Shown: piece by piece, positions 25,648 to 34,388 of the stretch
How positions within the stretch are numbered: the first letter of the stretch is position 1
Layout: each line of letters starts with the position of its first letter
Assembly (NCBI GenBank): GCA_013822345.1
Contig: PNKH01000024.1
Coordinates: forward strand, 1-64,000
Length of the DNA: 64,000 bases
Direction of reading: 5' to 3'
Source: Isosphaera sp.
Lineage (GTDB): Bacteria; Planctomycetota; Planctomycetia; Gemmatales; Gemmataceae
Translations under genes and position numbers: made by a program
The notes under the pieces: model-generated
Database searches by the model: none
The model's input: only the letters and a program-made list of their open reading frames with translations
What the model was told of the DNA's origin: nothing

Positions 25648-26901
25648 TCACGCCGGGACGGCGACGGCCTCGGCCGCGGGAAGCGGCACCTCCCGGGCGA
25701 GGTCGGCCAGGGCCGCGAGCAGCCCGTCGACGGCCGCCGGCGGGTGGTTCGCGTTCACCTGCACCCGCAACACCCCGGCCCCGTGCGGGACCGCCGGGAA
25801 CACCACCGACTGGACGTAGTACCCGGCGTCGAACAGGAACCGCCCGGCCCGCAGCGTCGCGTCCTCCCCGCCGACCCGCACCGACACGATCGGCACCCGC
25901 CCGCCGAGGACCGTCAGCCCGAGTCCCTCGGCCCCCGAAATGAGCCGGCGGACGTTCGCGTCCAGGGCGGCCCGCAGCCGCGGGTACTCCGGCGACTCGA
26001 TCACGTCGAGGGCGGCGCACACCGCCACCAAGTACGGCGGCGGGACCGGGCCTCCGAACAGCAGCGGGTTCGACCGCAGTTTGAGCACGTCCACCGCGGA
26101 CTTGGTTCCGGCGACGAACCCGCCGAGGCACGACACCGCCTTCGACAGCGACCCGACGACCAGCGTGTTGTCGTACCCGCCGAGGGCGTCGCGGACGGTG
26201 CCCCGGCCGCGGGTCCCGAGGACCCCGGTGCCGTGGGCGTCGTCCACGTACAGGAACCCGTCGTGGCCGCGGGCGACGGCCTGCAGTTGCTGCAGCGGCG
26301 GCAGCGCCCCGCTCATGCTGTACACGCCGTCGACGGCGACGACCGCGTGGCGGAACGGGCGGAGGCCGTGGAGGGTGCGGTCGAGGTCGGCCGGGTCGTT
26401 GTGGGCGAACTTCGCCGTCCGCACCCCGCGGGCCTTCGCCAGCCGGGCGCCCTCCTCGATCGAGTTGTGGGCGTGCTGGTCGGACGCGATCACGTCGTGC
26501 CGGGTGGCCAGGGCCGGCAGGGCCCCGGCGTTGGCCAGTGTGACGGACGGGTAGATGACGGCGTCCTCGGCCCCGAGCCAGGCGGCGACCCGGGCCTCGG
26601 CCTCGCGCTGCGGGGCGACGCTCGAGAACGCCCGGCTGGTGCCGTTGTGGGTGCCCCAGTCGCGCACCCCGCGGGCGACCGCGTCGACCACCGCCGGGTG
26701 CTGGTCGAGGCCGAGGAAGCTGTCGGACCCGAAGTTCCGCACCCACCGCCCGCCGACGCGGACCATGCGGTCCGGGCCGACCGCCTCGACCGTCAGGTCC
26801 TTGAGGAACAGGTCCGGGGCGTCGTCGAGTAAGCGCCGGAAGAGGCGGGTGAGGCCGGTCCGGGCGAGCGAACCGACCAGGCGGTGGAGCGGGTCGGACA
26901 T
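25648..26901 (-). CDS. PLP-dependent aminotransferase of the KBL/AONS/SPT family
   Basis: This protein of 417 residues belongs to the alpha-oxoamine synthase fold: NFGSDSFLGLDQHPAV near the start, the histidine in DQHAHNSIEEG, VYSMSGALPPL, the PLP-binding aspartate in LYVDDAHGTGVLG, and the Schiff-base lysine in VVGSLSKAVSCLGGFV. Members condense an amino acid with an acyl-CoA (2-amino-3-ketobutyrate ligase, 8-amino-7-oxononanoate synthase, serine palmitoyltransferase). There is no biotin or sphingolipid neighbour to choose between them. The ATG at 26901 avoids an unlikely N-terminal extension. Confidence 0.85.
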   Translation of the reverse strand: MSDPLHRLVGSLARTGLTRLFRRLLDDAPDLFLKDLTVEAVGPDRMVRVGGRWVRNFGSDSFLGLDQHPAVVDAVARGVRDWGTHNGTSRAFSSVAPQREAEARVAAWLGAEDAVIYPSVTLANAGALPALATRHDVIASDQHAHNSIEEGARLAKARGVRTAKFAHNDPADLDRTLHGLRPFRHAVVAVDGVYSMSGALPPLQQLQAVARGHDGFLYVDDAHGTGVLGTRGRGTVRDALGGYDNTLVVGSLSKAVSCLGGFVAGTKSAVDVLKLRSNPLLFGGPVPPPYLVAVCAALDVIESPEYPRLRAALDANVRRLISGAEGLGLTVLGGRVPIVSVRVGGEDATLRAGRFLFDAGYYVQSVVFPAVPHGAGVLRVQVNANHPPAAVDGLLAALADLAREVPLPAAEAVAVPA

Positions 26902-27050
26902 GGGAAACCCTGTGCGCGGGACGGTCGGTCCCGAAAAGTTATCGGCCGGCCGGGCGGGGTGGTTGCACCGGATGTGCGGTAGAGGACACAAGCGGAGAAT
27001 AGCTCACCGGCCGGGACTTGCGCCGCGGGAGGGTGGGAAAGCTGGGGCGT

Positions 27051-27155
27051 GGCCCCGCGTGAGCCGGCCGAGACTGCAACCCGACCCGGTACGCGGCGGA
27101 GGCCCGCAGTTGCCGGCGCAGTTCTGCGGGCTCCTCGGCCCGCTCACGCGGGGCC
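27051..27155. repeat. Palindrome overlapping the end of the LarA-like gene
   Basis: The arms GGCCCCGCGTGAGC and GCTCACGCGGGGCC are perfect. An inner pair CCCGCAG and CTGCGGG adds a second hairpin. The right arm spans the stop codon and last residues (SHGPA) of the LarA-like gene, so the repeat has been used as coding sequence. Confidence 0.65.
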
Positions 27156-28454
27156 GTGCGAGCCGTTCCGCCGGCCGCGGACGCTGTGCGGGAACAGCTT
27201 CTCCTGCACCAGGTTCCCGGCCGCGTCGAACGGCAGCGGCTGCGGGCCGCCGACCAGCTGGAGGTGCGGGTTCGCCCGCGCCTCCGCCGCTAGCGTCGCC
27301 GACACCCACAACTCCGCCACCTCCAGCGTGTTCGGCACCACGCAGAACTTCAACTCCTCCGCCACCGGCTGCCAGCACGTCTCCACGCAGTTCGCGATCA
27401 CCTCGCGGTCGGTGTCGAACCCGAGCGGCAGCTTACTCCGCCACAGGAACCGGGCCGTCAGGTTGTTCATCCGGAACGGCCCCTGGTCGATCGACGCCAA
27501 TGCCCGGTTCGTCGTCAGGTCGGCGATGCCGATCCCGGTCGCGTTCCCGTGGCTCTCCGGGGACACGTCCAGCACCCCCATCCGCGTCACCCGCGGCTCG
27601 TTCGTCTCCGCCTCCGGGCTCGCCTCGATCAGCATCCGACCGACGACGTTCGGGTCCATCCCCGCCCCGCTGTAATTCTTCCCGCACTCCCCGACGATCA
27701 GCACGTCGAGCGCCGGGAACGGGATCCGGCCCATCAGTCGGCGGGCCTCCTCCAGCAGCGGCGGCTCGCGGTCGTACAGGTCGTCGCGGTCCACGACCTC
27801 CAGCTTCGCCGTCTCCTCGTTCGCGTTCTCCAGGATCGCCAGCCCGCCGAGGAACGGCGTCTTCTCCAGGATCACCTTCCCCGACTCCGGCAGCATGTCG
27901 CGCAGCCCGCGGGTCCCGAAGCTGTGCACCTGGTCCGCCCCGTGCCGCTTCCCCAGCCCGATCACCAGCATCTTCAGGACGCCGCTCTCGAACCGGCCGC
28001 GGAAGTCGGTGTGCGGCTTCACCCGCGACACCGTCACCACCCCGTCCGCGGCCAGCGCGTTCCGGTCCCACCACACCGGCTGGCCCCACGAGTTGGTGCC
28101 GATCGCGGTCGCATCCATGTCGGTGACGACGCGAACCCCGAGGTGCGCCTCGTCGATGTCGTAGCTGGCGAGGAGTTCGCGCTGGCCGTGCGGGGTCGCC
28201 CCGCCGTGCGACCCCATCGCGGCGACGACGAACGGGTCCGCCCCCAACTCCTTGAGGGCGTCGATCGTCGCCTTCGCGATCGTCAGGTATTTCTTGATGC
28301 CGCGGCTCCCGCACCCGACCGCGATTCGCATCCCGGGCTTGATGCGCGTGGCGGTTTTCGACGCGAGCCACTGGCGGCGGACCTCGCCGGCGACATCGGC
28401 GACGGTCGGCTGCGGGGCGGTCTGGCGGACGAGCTGGACGTGCGGGATGTCCAC
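27144..28454 (-). CDS. LarA-like nickel-dependent racemase domain protein
   Basis: This protein of 436 residues resembles the lactate racemase (LarA, DUF2088) family. It has IAVGCGSRGIKKY near the N-terminus, then FVVAAMGSHGGATPHGQREL, a substrate-region GVVTVSRVKPHTDFRG, and VGECGKNYSGAGMDP. LarA uses a nickel-pincer cofactor to racemise 2-hydroxyacids. Members of this longer group act on varied or unknown hydroxyacids, so lactate is not implied. It lacks a signal peptide. No cofactor-synthesis genes (larB, larC, larE) are nearby. Confidence 0.75.
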   Translation of the reverse strand: MDIPHVQLVRQTAPQPTVADVAGEVRRQWLASKTATRIKPGMRIAVGCGSRGIKKYLTIAKATIDALKELGADPFVVAAMGSHGGATPHGQRELLASYDIDEAHLGVRVVTDMDATAIGTNSWGQPVWWDRNALAADGVVTVSRVKPHTDFRGRFESGVLKMLVIGLGKRHGADQVHSFGTRGLRDMLPESGKVILEKTPFLGGLAILENANEETAKLEVVDRDDLYDREPPLLEEARRLMGRIPFPALDVLIVGECGKNYSGAGMDPNVVGRMLIEASPEAETNEPRVTRMGVLDVSPESHGNATGIGIADLTTNRALASIDQGPFRMNNLTARFLWRSKLPLGFDTDREVIANCVETCWQPVAEELKFCVVPNTLEVAELWVSATLAAEARANPHLQLVGGPQPLPFDAAGNLVQEKLFPHSVRGRRNGSHGPA

Positions 28455-28476
28455 GGGAGCCTCGGGAATGAATGGG

Positions 28477-28563
28477 CGTTTAGCCGCGACGCGGAGTCCT
28501 CGGAGCGGAGCGCGGGCGCATGACTCGCGCTCCGCTCCGAGGACTCCGCGTCGCGGCTAAACG
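28477..28563. terminator. Perfect palindrome with 38-base arms between two genes
   Basis: The arms CGTTTAGCCGCGACGCGGAG and onward to GGAGCGCG, with their exact complement, surround an 11-base loop. It lies between the M28 peptidase stop and the LarA-like start, both on the minus strand. It may terminate the first or be a dispersed repeat. Confidence 0.65.
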
Positions 28564-28575
28564 GGGTGAGCGGAT

Positions 28576-30459
28576 CTACTCCGGGATCAGCTTCAGCGTC
28601 ACCTTCTGGCCCTTCCGGAGGACCACCACCTCGACCGCGGTCCCGGCCTTCTGCCCGCCCATCGCGGTCATGTACCCGCCGATGTTCTTCACCGGCTTCC
28701 CGCCGATCTCGACGATCACGTCCCCGTCCTTCACCCCGCCCTTCTCCGCCGCCCCGCCCGGCGACACGCCCTCGACCAGCACACCGCCGTCCGGGTCCTC
28801 GTAGTTCCCCGGCCGGATCCCGAGCCGCGGTCCGGCCGGCCGGGCGGTCGAGGCCCGCGGGTCCGTCGGGTCGCTCCACGGGTCGCGCGTCGCCTGGTAC
28901 TTCGGCTTGTCCCGGGTCGTCAGGTCGTCGAGCAGCACCTGCACGAAGTCGGTCACCTTCTTCATCCCCGGGACGTTGATCTTCTCCGGCACGTCCGTCG
29001 GCCGGTGGTACTCGCCGTGCGTCCCGGTGTACAGGAACAGGACCGGCACCTTCTTCCGGTAGAACGAGTCGTGGTCGCTCGGGCCGGTCCCGGCGGCCAG
29101 CTTGTTCAGCCTGAAGTCGGCCGACTTCGCGGCGCGGTCGACCAGGTCGTTGAACCCCGGCGCGGTCCCGGTCCCGTACACCACCAACCGGTCCTTCTTC
29201 CCCCAGATCCCGAGCCAGTCGGCCGGGACGGCCGTCACCCGCCCGATCATGTCCATGTTGACCATCGCGGCCGTCGCGTCGAGCGGGAACAGCGGCTCCT
29301 TGCAGTAGTGGATCGACCCGTACAGCCCGCGCTCCTCGCCGGAGAACGCGACGAACACCAGGCGGCGGCCCTGCCGGTCCCTCACCGCCCCGTACCGGCG
29401 GGCCAGCTCCATCAGCCCGGCGGTGCCGCTCGCGTTGTCGTCCGCCCCGTAGTGGACCTTGCCCCGCGCCGCCGCCCCGCCGAGGCTGCCGAAGTTCCCG
29501 TACCCGATGTGGTCGTAGTGCGCCCCGATCACCACCGTCTCGCCGGCCAGCGGCCCGTTCCCCTCCAGCACCCCGACCACGTTCTTGCACTTGTACTCCG
29601 TCTTCTCCGTCGTCACCCGGGCGTCCGCCTTCACCCCGGCCAATTCGAACGACCGCGGTTTCAGGTCGCCGTCGATCGCGGCCTCGAGTTCCTTCAGTGA
29701 CTTCGACGGCCCGGCGGCGAACAGGGCGTCGACCACCTCCCGCTTGGCGAACAGCACCGGGATCGGGGCCGGGGTGGTGCCGACGGCGTGGTTGGCGAAC
29801 TGCGGGATCGGGTCGCGGGTGCCGGCCGACTCGGAGTCGTTGACGACCACGAGCGCCGCCGCCTTGTGCGCGACCGCGTTGTCGATCTTCGCCTGGAACG
29901 GGGCGAACGCGCTCTCGTCCGGGGACGGGGCGGTGGTGTCGAACCGCTTCTCCCCCTTGACCCCGGCCCGCGGCGTCTTCCGCAGGATCACCACCACCTT
30001 CCCTGAAACGTCGAGCCCGTCGTAGTCGTCATACTTGAGGGCGGGGGCGGTGATCCCGTACCCGGCGAACACCACCCCGCCGGCCGCCTTCGCCGTCGGG
30101 CTGAACCCCATCGGGTTGTAGTCGGTGCCGAGCTTCAGCTCCTTCGGGGCGCCGGGGCCGGTCAGCGCGAACGAGGTCGGCTGGCCGAGCTTCGCCGACG
30201 CGGTCACGGTGAACGGCTGGAAGTACGAGCCGTCCTTGCCGGCCGGCTTCAGCCCGGCCTCCTTGAACGCCGCCGCGACGTGGTCGGCCGCCTTCTCGAT
30301 CCCCTTGGTGTCGATCCCGCGGCCCTCGCACTCCGGCCCGGCGAGGAAGAACACGTCCTTCCGCATCCGCTCCAGGACCGGGTCGTCGAACGGCTTCTGG
30401 GCGGCGGCCGGCACCGCCAGGGCGAGGAGGAGGCAGGCCGGGATCAGGCGCGGGACCAT
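28576..30459 (-). CDS. M28 family metallopeptidase with PA and PDZ domains
   Basis: This protein of 627 residues has a signal peptide (RLIPACLLLALAVPAAAQ). A protease-associated domain spans about 130-260. The M28 zinc-aminopeptidase core follows, with ligands in GAHYDHIG (about 314), GADDNASG (about 336), SGEERGLYG (about 375), NMDMIG (about 400) and GEYHRPTDVP (about 486). A C-terminal PDZ domain (GVSPGGAAEKGGVKDGDVIV) closes the protein. It probably removes N-terminal residues from peptides outside the cytoplasm, with PDZ for substrate capture. A gene downstream is separated by a perfect palindrome. Confidence 0.92.
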   Translation of the reverse strand: MVPRLIPACLLLALAVPAAAQKPFDDPVLERMRKDVFFLAGPECEGRGIDTKGIEKAADHVAAAFKEAGLKPAGKDGSYFQPFTVTASAKLGQPTSFALTGPGAPKELKLGTDYNPMGFSPTAKAAGGVVFAGYGITAPALKYDDYDGLDVSGKVVVILRKTPRAGVKGEKRFDTTAPSPDESAFAPFQAKIDNAVAHKAAALVVVNDSESAGTRDPIPQFANHAVGTTPAPIPVLFAKREVVDALFAAGPSKSLKELEAAIDGDLKPRSFELAGVKADARVTTEKTEYKCKNVVGVLEGNGPLAGETVVIGAHYDHIGYGNFGSLGGAAARGKVHYGADDNASGTAGLMELARRYGAVRDRQGRRLVFVAFSGEERGLYGSIHYCKEPLFPLDATAAMVNMDMIGRVTAVPADWLGIWGKKDRLVVYGTGTAPGFNDLVDRAAKSADFRLNKLAAGTGPSDHDSFYRKKVPVLFLYTGTHGEYHRPTDVPEKINVPGMKKVTDFVQVLLDDLTTRDKPKYQATRDPWSDPTDPRASTARPAGPRLGIRPGNYEDPDGGVLVEGVSPGGAAEKGGVKDGDVIVEIGGKPVKNIGGYMTAMGGQKAGTAVEVVVLRKGQKVTLKLIPE

Positions 30460-30554
30460 GCGGGAACCTTGTGGGGTGGGCGGGCTCGGGGGCGGGGCAC
30501 GGAACGGTTATTATGCCGCGCCGGCGCAACCCGGGACAAGGGCCCGCGCTTCTC

Positions 30555-30616
30555 GGCGAACCGCGACCGTCAGGGAGCGGGTGATGTCACCCGCTCCCTG
30601 ACGGTCGCGGTTCGCC
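30555..30616. repeat. 29-base-unit palindrome, copy 2 (GGCGAACC outside)
   Basis: The arms GGCGAACCGCGACCGTCAGG and onward to GCGGGTG, with their exact complement, surround the four-base loop ATGT. Compared with the copy at 23073-23139 the unit is turned inside out. Confidence 0.9.
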
Positions 30617-30696
30617 CGGAGGGCCGCGGAAAAACTTCCCGAAGAAATTCCCGAACCGCGCGAACCTGGGTGTAAGGGCTGTCGTCTGAGAGGTGT

Positions 30697-30726
30697 CACC
30701 GGCCGGGGGTTCGCCCCCGGCCGGTG
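30697..30726. terminator. GC hairpin with TTCG loop
   Basis: Arms CACCGGCCGGGGG and CCCCCGGCCGGTG close on the very stable loop TTCG. No U-tract follows. It lies upstream of the promoter at 30752 and may insulate it. Confidence 0.5.
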
Positions 30727-30751
30727 TCAACCCGGGTGGCGACGCGGCCGG

Positions 30752-30780
30752 TTGCGGTTCGGTTCGGGCGGTGATACAAT
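30752..30780 (+). promoter_or_regulatory. Candidate sigma70-type promoter TTGCGG-N17-TACAAT
   Basis: TTGCGG and TACAAT are separated by 17 bases. Transcription would start near 30787 and leave a leader of about 150 bases before the ATG at 30935, which could hold a regulatory structure. No known riboswitch is recognised. Confidence 0.5.
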
Positions 30781-30934
30781 CACCCGTCCGTGACCGGCAG
30801 GAGCCGCCCGCGTCCCGATGTTGTTTCCGTAACCCGTTTCACCCCCAACCGTTCGAGATGACCTCCTAACTTCACCCTCGGGTGCGACTCTCCAGCGAGA
30901 GCAACCACCCTCACCGTCCGTCGGAGGTGCTGCG

Positions 30935-31393
30935 ATGGCCACGACCCTGAAGACCCTGGTGCGGAAGACCGTGACGGTGACCAGCGCGAAGCTGGCCACC
31001 CCGGCCGATCGCATCGGTCTGGGGCTCGTCGCGTTCGACGCCTACCCGGCGGACCCCCTGTCCCCCAATCCGGCGCCAGTCCAGGCCCGGGTTCGGCGGG
31101 GGATGTCCGCGGCGCAGCTGCGCGAGCAGATGCGGGCGGGCGAACCCGACGGGCCCCCGGCCGGTACGGCCGCCGGATGTCCCAGTGCCCCTGGTCTCAC
31201 GGCTGGCCGGTCGGTCGCGTGCCGCATCCCCCCGTTCGCGGGGTGGCGGCTACGGACGACAGACCGGACCGACTGCCCCCGCGACACCCGCCACGACGAC
31301 CGCCTCGGCCGCGACTGCCAATCGCCCGACCGGTCCGGTGGCAAATGGGTCGCGACACGGGCCTTCGGTCCGGTGGCGTCAGCCGGGAAGTGA
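30935..31393 (+). CDS. Unrecognised ORF of 152 residues, possibly frameshifted
   Basis: The ATG has a good ribosome site (CGGAGG, seven bases before) and follows a promoter-like sequence. The first 75 or so codons have high third-position GC and plausible protein (TLKTLVRKTVTVTSAKLATP, then GMSAAQLREQMRAG). Beyond that the codon pattern weakens, with Cys and Arg increasing. Another frame (ending after 31400) takes over with a Pro/Thr/Ala-rich stretch (TAPATPATTTASAATANRP). This could be a frameshift or the true end of coding. I do not recognise any family. Confidence 0.4.
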   Translation: MATTLKTLVRKTVTVTSAKLATPADRIGLGLVAFDAYPADPLSPNPAPVQARVRRGMSAAQLREQMRAGEPDGPPAGTAAGCPSAPGLTAGRSVACRIPPFAGWRLRTTDRTDCPRDTRHDDRLGRDCQSPDRSGGKWVATRAFGPVASAGK

Positions 31394-31867
31394 GGTGAAC
31401 CCTGGCTTAACCGAACCCTGAACGCGCGGATCGTCAGCAGGCGCCCGGCACCCCCGGGCGCGGAGCAGCAACCCGTGTCAGCGTTTCGTTAGGCGAAGGT
31501 TCACGACCAGGAATCGATCAACCACGCTGGTCCCTGACCTCTGTCGGTTGGCGTCGCCGGGTAACACGGTGCGCCGGTGCCCACGGGCAGACGAAGCTCC
31601 TCTCGGCTTCAGTCGCCCCGGGATCACCGCCGTCGCATGTGCCGCCGGGCGCCACACCGCCCCCGCGTCAGGACACGCCGCACGGCTCGCGTCACGAGCC
31701 GCCCCGAAGCCTGTCTCTTGAGGGACGGGCGCCTGAGGGGTGGCGACGCCGGGTCGCCGGTCATTGGGAGACGTCGGCCCCCCTCCACTGATCCGGGGCG
31801 GGCCGCCTCCCGGCCGGGCGAGCGGGCCAGCCAGCCGCACACGGGATCGGGACAGGAACCCACCATC
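31394..31867 (+). other. 474-base stretch with no gene called
   Basis: I see no convincing coding frame here. It contains a small hairpin GGCGCCCGG-CACCC-CCGGGCGC at about 31440-31462. The rest is leader sequence of somewhat lower GC before the sigma factor, with no recognised RNA family. The open frame running into the sigma gene has Arg/Pro/Ser-rich translation unlike protein. Confidence 0.5.
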
Positions 31868-32464
31868 ATGAGCTGGAGCGAGATCACCGTTCTGGTCGAG
31901 AAGGCGAAGGCCGGCGACCGGGCGGCGTACGGGGAGCTGGTCGTCCGGTTCCAGAGCAGCGTCTACGCGATGGCGCTGGGCCGGGTCCGGGACCCGCTGG
32001 AGGCGCAGGAGCTGGCGCAGGACGTGTTCGTCCACGCCATGCGGAAGCTGCCGCAGCTGCGGGACCCGCGGTGCTTCGCCGGGTGGCTGCGGCGGATCAC
32101 CGCCCGGATGGCGATCAACCGGCTGACCCGGCGGGGCCCGCTGTTCGGGGCCGACCCGGAGCTGCTGGACGCGGTCGCCGCCCACGGGCGGAGCCCGGAC
32201 GCGGCGCTGGAGGTGGGCGAGGCGGTCGAGCAGCTGAAGGCGGGGCTGGCCCTGCTGAAGCCGCTGGACCGGGCGACCCTGGAGGCGTTCTACATCCGGG
32301 GCCGGAGCCTGAAGCAGATCGCCCGGGAGTTCGAGGTCCCGACCGGGACCGTGAAGCGGCGGCTGCACGTCGCCCGGCAGCGGCTGCGGGAGGTGCTGGA
32401 GGGGATCGACCCGGGCCTGGCGGAGCGGTTCGCCGGGCTGTCGGGCGAGCTGGCGGCGGTGTGA
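31868..32464 (+). CDS. ECF-type RNA polymerase sigma factor
   Basis: This protein of 198 residues has sigma region 2 at about 20-85 (YGELVVRFQSSVYAMALGRV, then LAQDVFVHAMRKLPQL and FAGWLRRITARMAINRL). Region 4 lies at about 130-185 (LDRATLEAFYIRGRSLKQIA, then FEVPTGTVKRRLHVARQRLR). It should direct polymerase to a small regulon. No anti-sigma factor lies next to it, so control must come from elsewhere. The ATG at 31868 begins a typical ECF N-terminus. Two hairpins, the second a canonical terminator, follow the stop. Confidence 0.92.
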   Translation: MSWSEITVLVEKAKAGDRAAYGELVVRFQSSVYAMALGRVRDPLEAQELAQDVFVHAMRKLPQLRDPRCFAGWLRRITARMAINRLTRRGPLFGADPELLDAVAAHGRSPDAALEVGEAVEQLKAGLALLKPLDRATLEAFYIRGRSLKQIAREFEVPTGTVKRRLHVARQRLREVLEGIDPGLAERFAGLSGELAAV

Positions 32465-32471
32465 CAACCCC

Positions 32472-32496
32472 CGAGCCCCGGGCGGACCGGGGCTCG
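32472..32496 (+). repeat. Small hairpin after the sigma factor gene
   Basis: CGAGCCCCG and CGGGGCTCG pair around seven bases, eight bases after the stop codon. It precedes the stronger terminator and may stabilise the 3' end. Confidence 0.5.
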
Positions 32497-32521
32497 CGAC
32501 CCACGACCGATCCCGTGAACG

Positions 32522-32559
32522 CGAACGCCGGCGGGGCGACCCGCCGGCGTTCGTCTTTT
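32522..32559 (+). terminator. Rho-independent terminator after the sigma factor gene
   Basis: CGAACGCCGGCGGG and CCCGCCGGCGTTCG form a perfect 14-base stem with the GCGA tetraloop, followed by TCTTTT. It separates the sigma factor from the desaturase transcript. Confidence 0.85.
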
Positions 32560-32671
32560 CATGTTTCCGGGAGGGCCCCGGCCAGAATCCGGCCGGCGGC
32601 CGTCCGTTACCAGTGGACCCCGTCCGGAAGCCCCGAGCCCGCCCGATGCGGGCGATACCCCCGAGTCCCGA

Positions 32672-33607
32672 GTGCCGACACCCGTCGCCGCGTCCCCGCC
32701 CCCGGTCGTGCCGCCCCGCGCCCCCCTCGTCGCCCGCCTGGCGACCCTCGCCGCGGTCGTGGTGCCCATGCTCGGGCTGGCGGCCGCCCCGCTCCTGCTC
32801 TGGGGGTGGGGGTTCGGGTGGGTCGAGTTCGGGCTCCTGGTCGGGATGTACGCCCTGACCGCCCTGGGCGTGACCGTCGGGTTCCACCGGCACTTCACCC
32901 ACCGGAGCTTCGAGACCAACCCGGTGGTCCGGTTCGTCCTGGCCGCGCTCGGGTCGATGGCGGTGCAGGGGTCGGTGCTGAAGTGGGTGGCGCTGCACCG
33001 CCGGCACCACCAGCACAGCGACACCCCGGACGACCCGCACTCCCCGCACCACCGGGGGCGTGGGCTGTGGGGCGTCGTCCGCGGGTTCTGGCACTCCCAC
33101 ATCGGGTGGGCCTTCCGGGCGGACCCGCCGGGGCTGGACCGGTACGTGACGGACCTGCGGCGGAGCGCGGCCGTCCGGGCGGCGAGCGCCCTGTTCCCGG
33201 TCTGGATCGTCCTGGGGCTGGCGGTCCCGGCGGTCCTGGGCGGGCTGCTGACCGGGAGCTGGGCCGGGGTGCTGCTCGGGTTCGTCTGGGGCGGCCTGGT
33301 CCGCATCTTCCTGGTGCACCACGTGACGTGGAGCGTGAACTCGGTCTGCCACCTGTGGGGCCGGCGGCCGTACCCGGACAAGGACCACAGCCGGAACAAC
33401 TTCCTGTTCGGGGTGCTGGCGATGGGGGAGGGGTGGCACAACAACCACCACGCCTTCCCGACCTCGGCCCGGCACGGGCTGAAGTGGTGGCAGGTGGACG
33501 CCAGCTACTACGTCATCCGGCTGCTCGCCCTCGTCGGGCTGGCGTGGGAGGTGCGCGGCGCCCGGGGGGCGGGGGGTGCGGCGCCCGCCGCCGCCGCCCC
33601 GGCCTGA
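32672..33607 (+). CDS. Membrane fatty acid desaturase (acyl-CoA/acyl-lipid delta-9 type)
   Basis: This protein of 311 residues has the three histidine boxes of di-iron desaturases: HRHFTH, HRRHHQH and HNNHH (in GEGWHNNHHAFP). These sit between paired membrane helices (WVEFGLLVGMYALTALGVTV; FPVWIVLGLAVPAVLGGLL). It should introduce a double bond into a saturated acyl chain in the inner membrane. The GTG start at 32672 is chosen because the earlier ATG at 32561 lies directly against the upstream terminator and would add a low-complexity leader. That choice is not certain. The tail is Ala/Gly-rich. Confidence 0.88.
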   Translation: MPTPVAASPPPVVPPRAPLVARLATLAAVVVPMLGLAAAPLLLWGWGFGWVEFGLLVGMYALTALGVTVGFHRHFTHRSFETNPVVRFVLAALGSMAVQGSVLKWVALHRRHHQHSDTPDDPHSPHHRGRGLWGVVRGFWHSHIGWAFRADPPGLDRYVTDLRRSAAVRAASALFPVWIVLGLAVPAVLGGLLTGSWAGVLLGFVWGGLVRIFLVHHVTWSVNSVCHLWGRRPYPDKDHSRNNFLFGVLAMGEGWHNNHHAFPTSARHGLKWWQVDASYYVIRLLALVGLAWEVRGARGAGGAAPAAAAPA

Positions 33608-33838
33608 ATCCGCGGCCCGGGGGTATCGGCGGGCCGCGCGCCGGGTTACGATGGGTTGGTCGATCGATCCGATCCCGATGCCTCCCCCTTCCCAAGACCC
33701 GGTCTTCGGATCCGGCAGTCATCCCGCGGGTCCGCCCGAGACTTCCTGCCGCCGGCGCCCTCGGGGTGTCGGCCGGGGTCCCCCGGCCGCGCGCGGCGGG
33801 CGGGGGGTGTTCCCAGCCCTTCCACTGGAGACGGTGCG

Positions 33839-34291
33839 ATGAGTACGACGCAGGTCGGCGACCGGGTCCGTGCCCACTACACGAAGCGGCTCGCGAACGG
33901 GGTGGTCCGTTCGTCGCGCGCCCGGGGCGGGGCGCCGCTGGAGGTGACCGTCGGCTCCCCGCACCCCCGGCTGGCGGGGCTCGGGTCCCGGCTGGTGGGG
34001 GTGGCCGAGGGGCAGACGGTGACGGCCCACGTGCCGGCCGAGGAGGCGTTCGGGGCGCACGACCCGGCCCGGGTCCGGCGGGTCGACCGGGCCCGGTTCG
34101 CGCGGGACGAGCCGCTGGTGGTCGGCGGGCAGGCGCGGATGCGGCTGGGCGGGGGCCGGACCCGCCCGGTCCGGGTGGTGGAGGTACTCGACCGGGTGGT
34201 GGTGGTGGACACCAACCACCCGTGGTGCGGGCAGTCGGTCGAGCTGGAGGTGGAGCTGGTCGCCATCCTCGCCCCGGCCGGCGGGGCGTGA
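33839..34291 (+). CDS. FKBP-type peptidyl-prolyl isomerase, SlyD-like
   Basis: This protein of 150 residues fits the SlyD subgroup of FKBPs, with an IF-domain insertion in the middle: VGDRVRAHYTKRLANGVV, LEVTVGSPHPRLAGLGSRLV, GMSEGQ-like GVAEGQTVTAHVPAEEAFG, then VVDTNHPWCGQSVELEVEL, which equals the family DFNHPLAGK segment. It catalyses proline isomerisation and assists folding in the cytoplasm. The usual His-rich metal-binding tail of E. coli SlyD is absent. The ATG has a GGAGACGGTGCG leader. Confidence 0.88.
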   Translation: MSTTQVGDRVRAHYTKRLANGVVRSSRARGGAPLEVTVGSPHPRLAGLGSRLVGVAEGQTVTAHVPAEEAFGAHDPARVRRVDRARFARDEPLVVGGQARMRLGGGRTRPVRVVEVLDRVVVVDTNHPWCGQSVELEVELVAILAPAGGA

Positions 34292-34316
34292 GGCCGACGC
34301 CGGGGCGCGACGGGGG

Positions 34317-34337
34317 CGCCGGCGGGACCCGCCGGCG
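34317..34337 (+). terminator. GC hairpin after the FKBP gene
   Basis: CGCCGGCGGG is followed by a base and CCCGCCGGCG, giving a tight stem with the same core as the terminator at 32522. Only a short T-poor tail (TTCC) follows, so termination would be weak or Rho-assisted. Confidence 0.45.
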
Positions 34338-34388
34338 TTCCGCCCTGCCGCCCGCCGGGGTAGGATGTCGGCAAGGGGGACCGCACCG

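Noticed and set aside
25648-26901. Biotin or sphingolipid gene cluster
   Set aside because: The aminotransferase fits the family, but no bioA, bioD or acyl carrier/reductase gene lies near it.
31577-31867. Frame extending upstream of the sigma factor
   Set aside because: Translation is Arg/Pro/Ser-rich and unlike protein; the ATG at 31868 begins a standard ECF sequence.
33656-33838. N-terminal extension of the FKBP gene
   Set aside because: The 61 extra residues are low-complexity and the ATG at 33839 gives the family-typical start.
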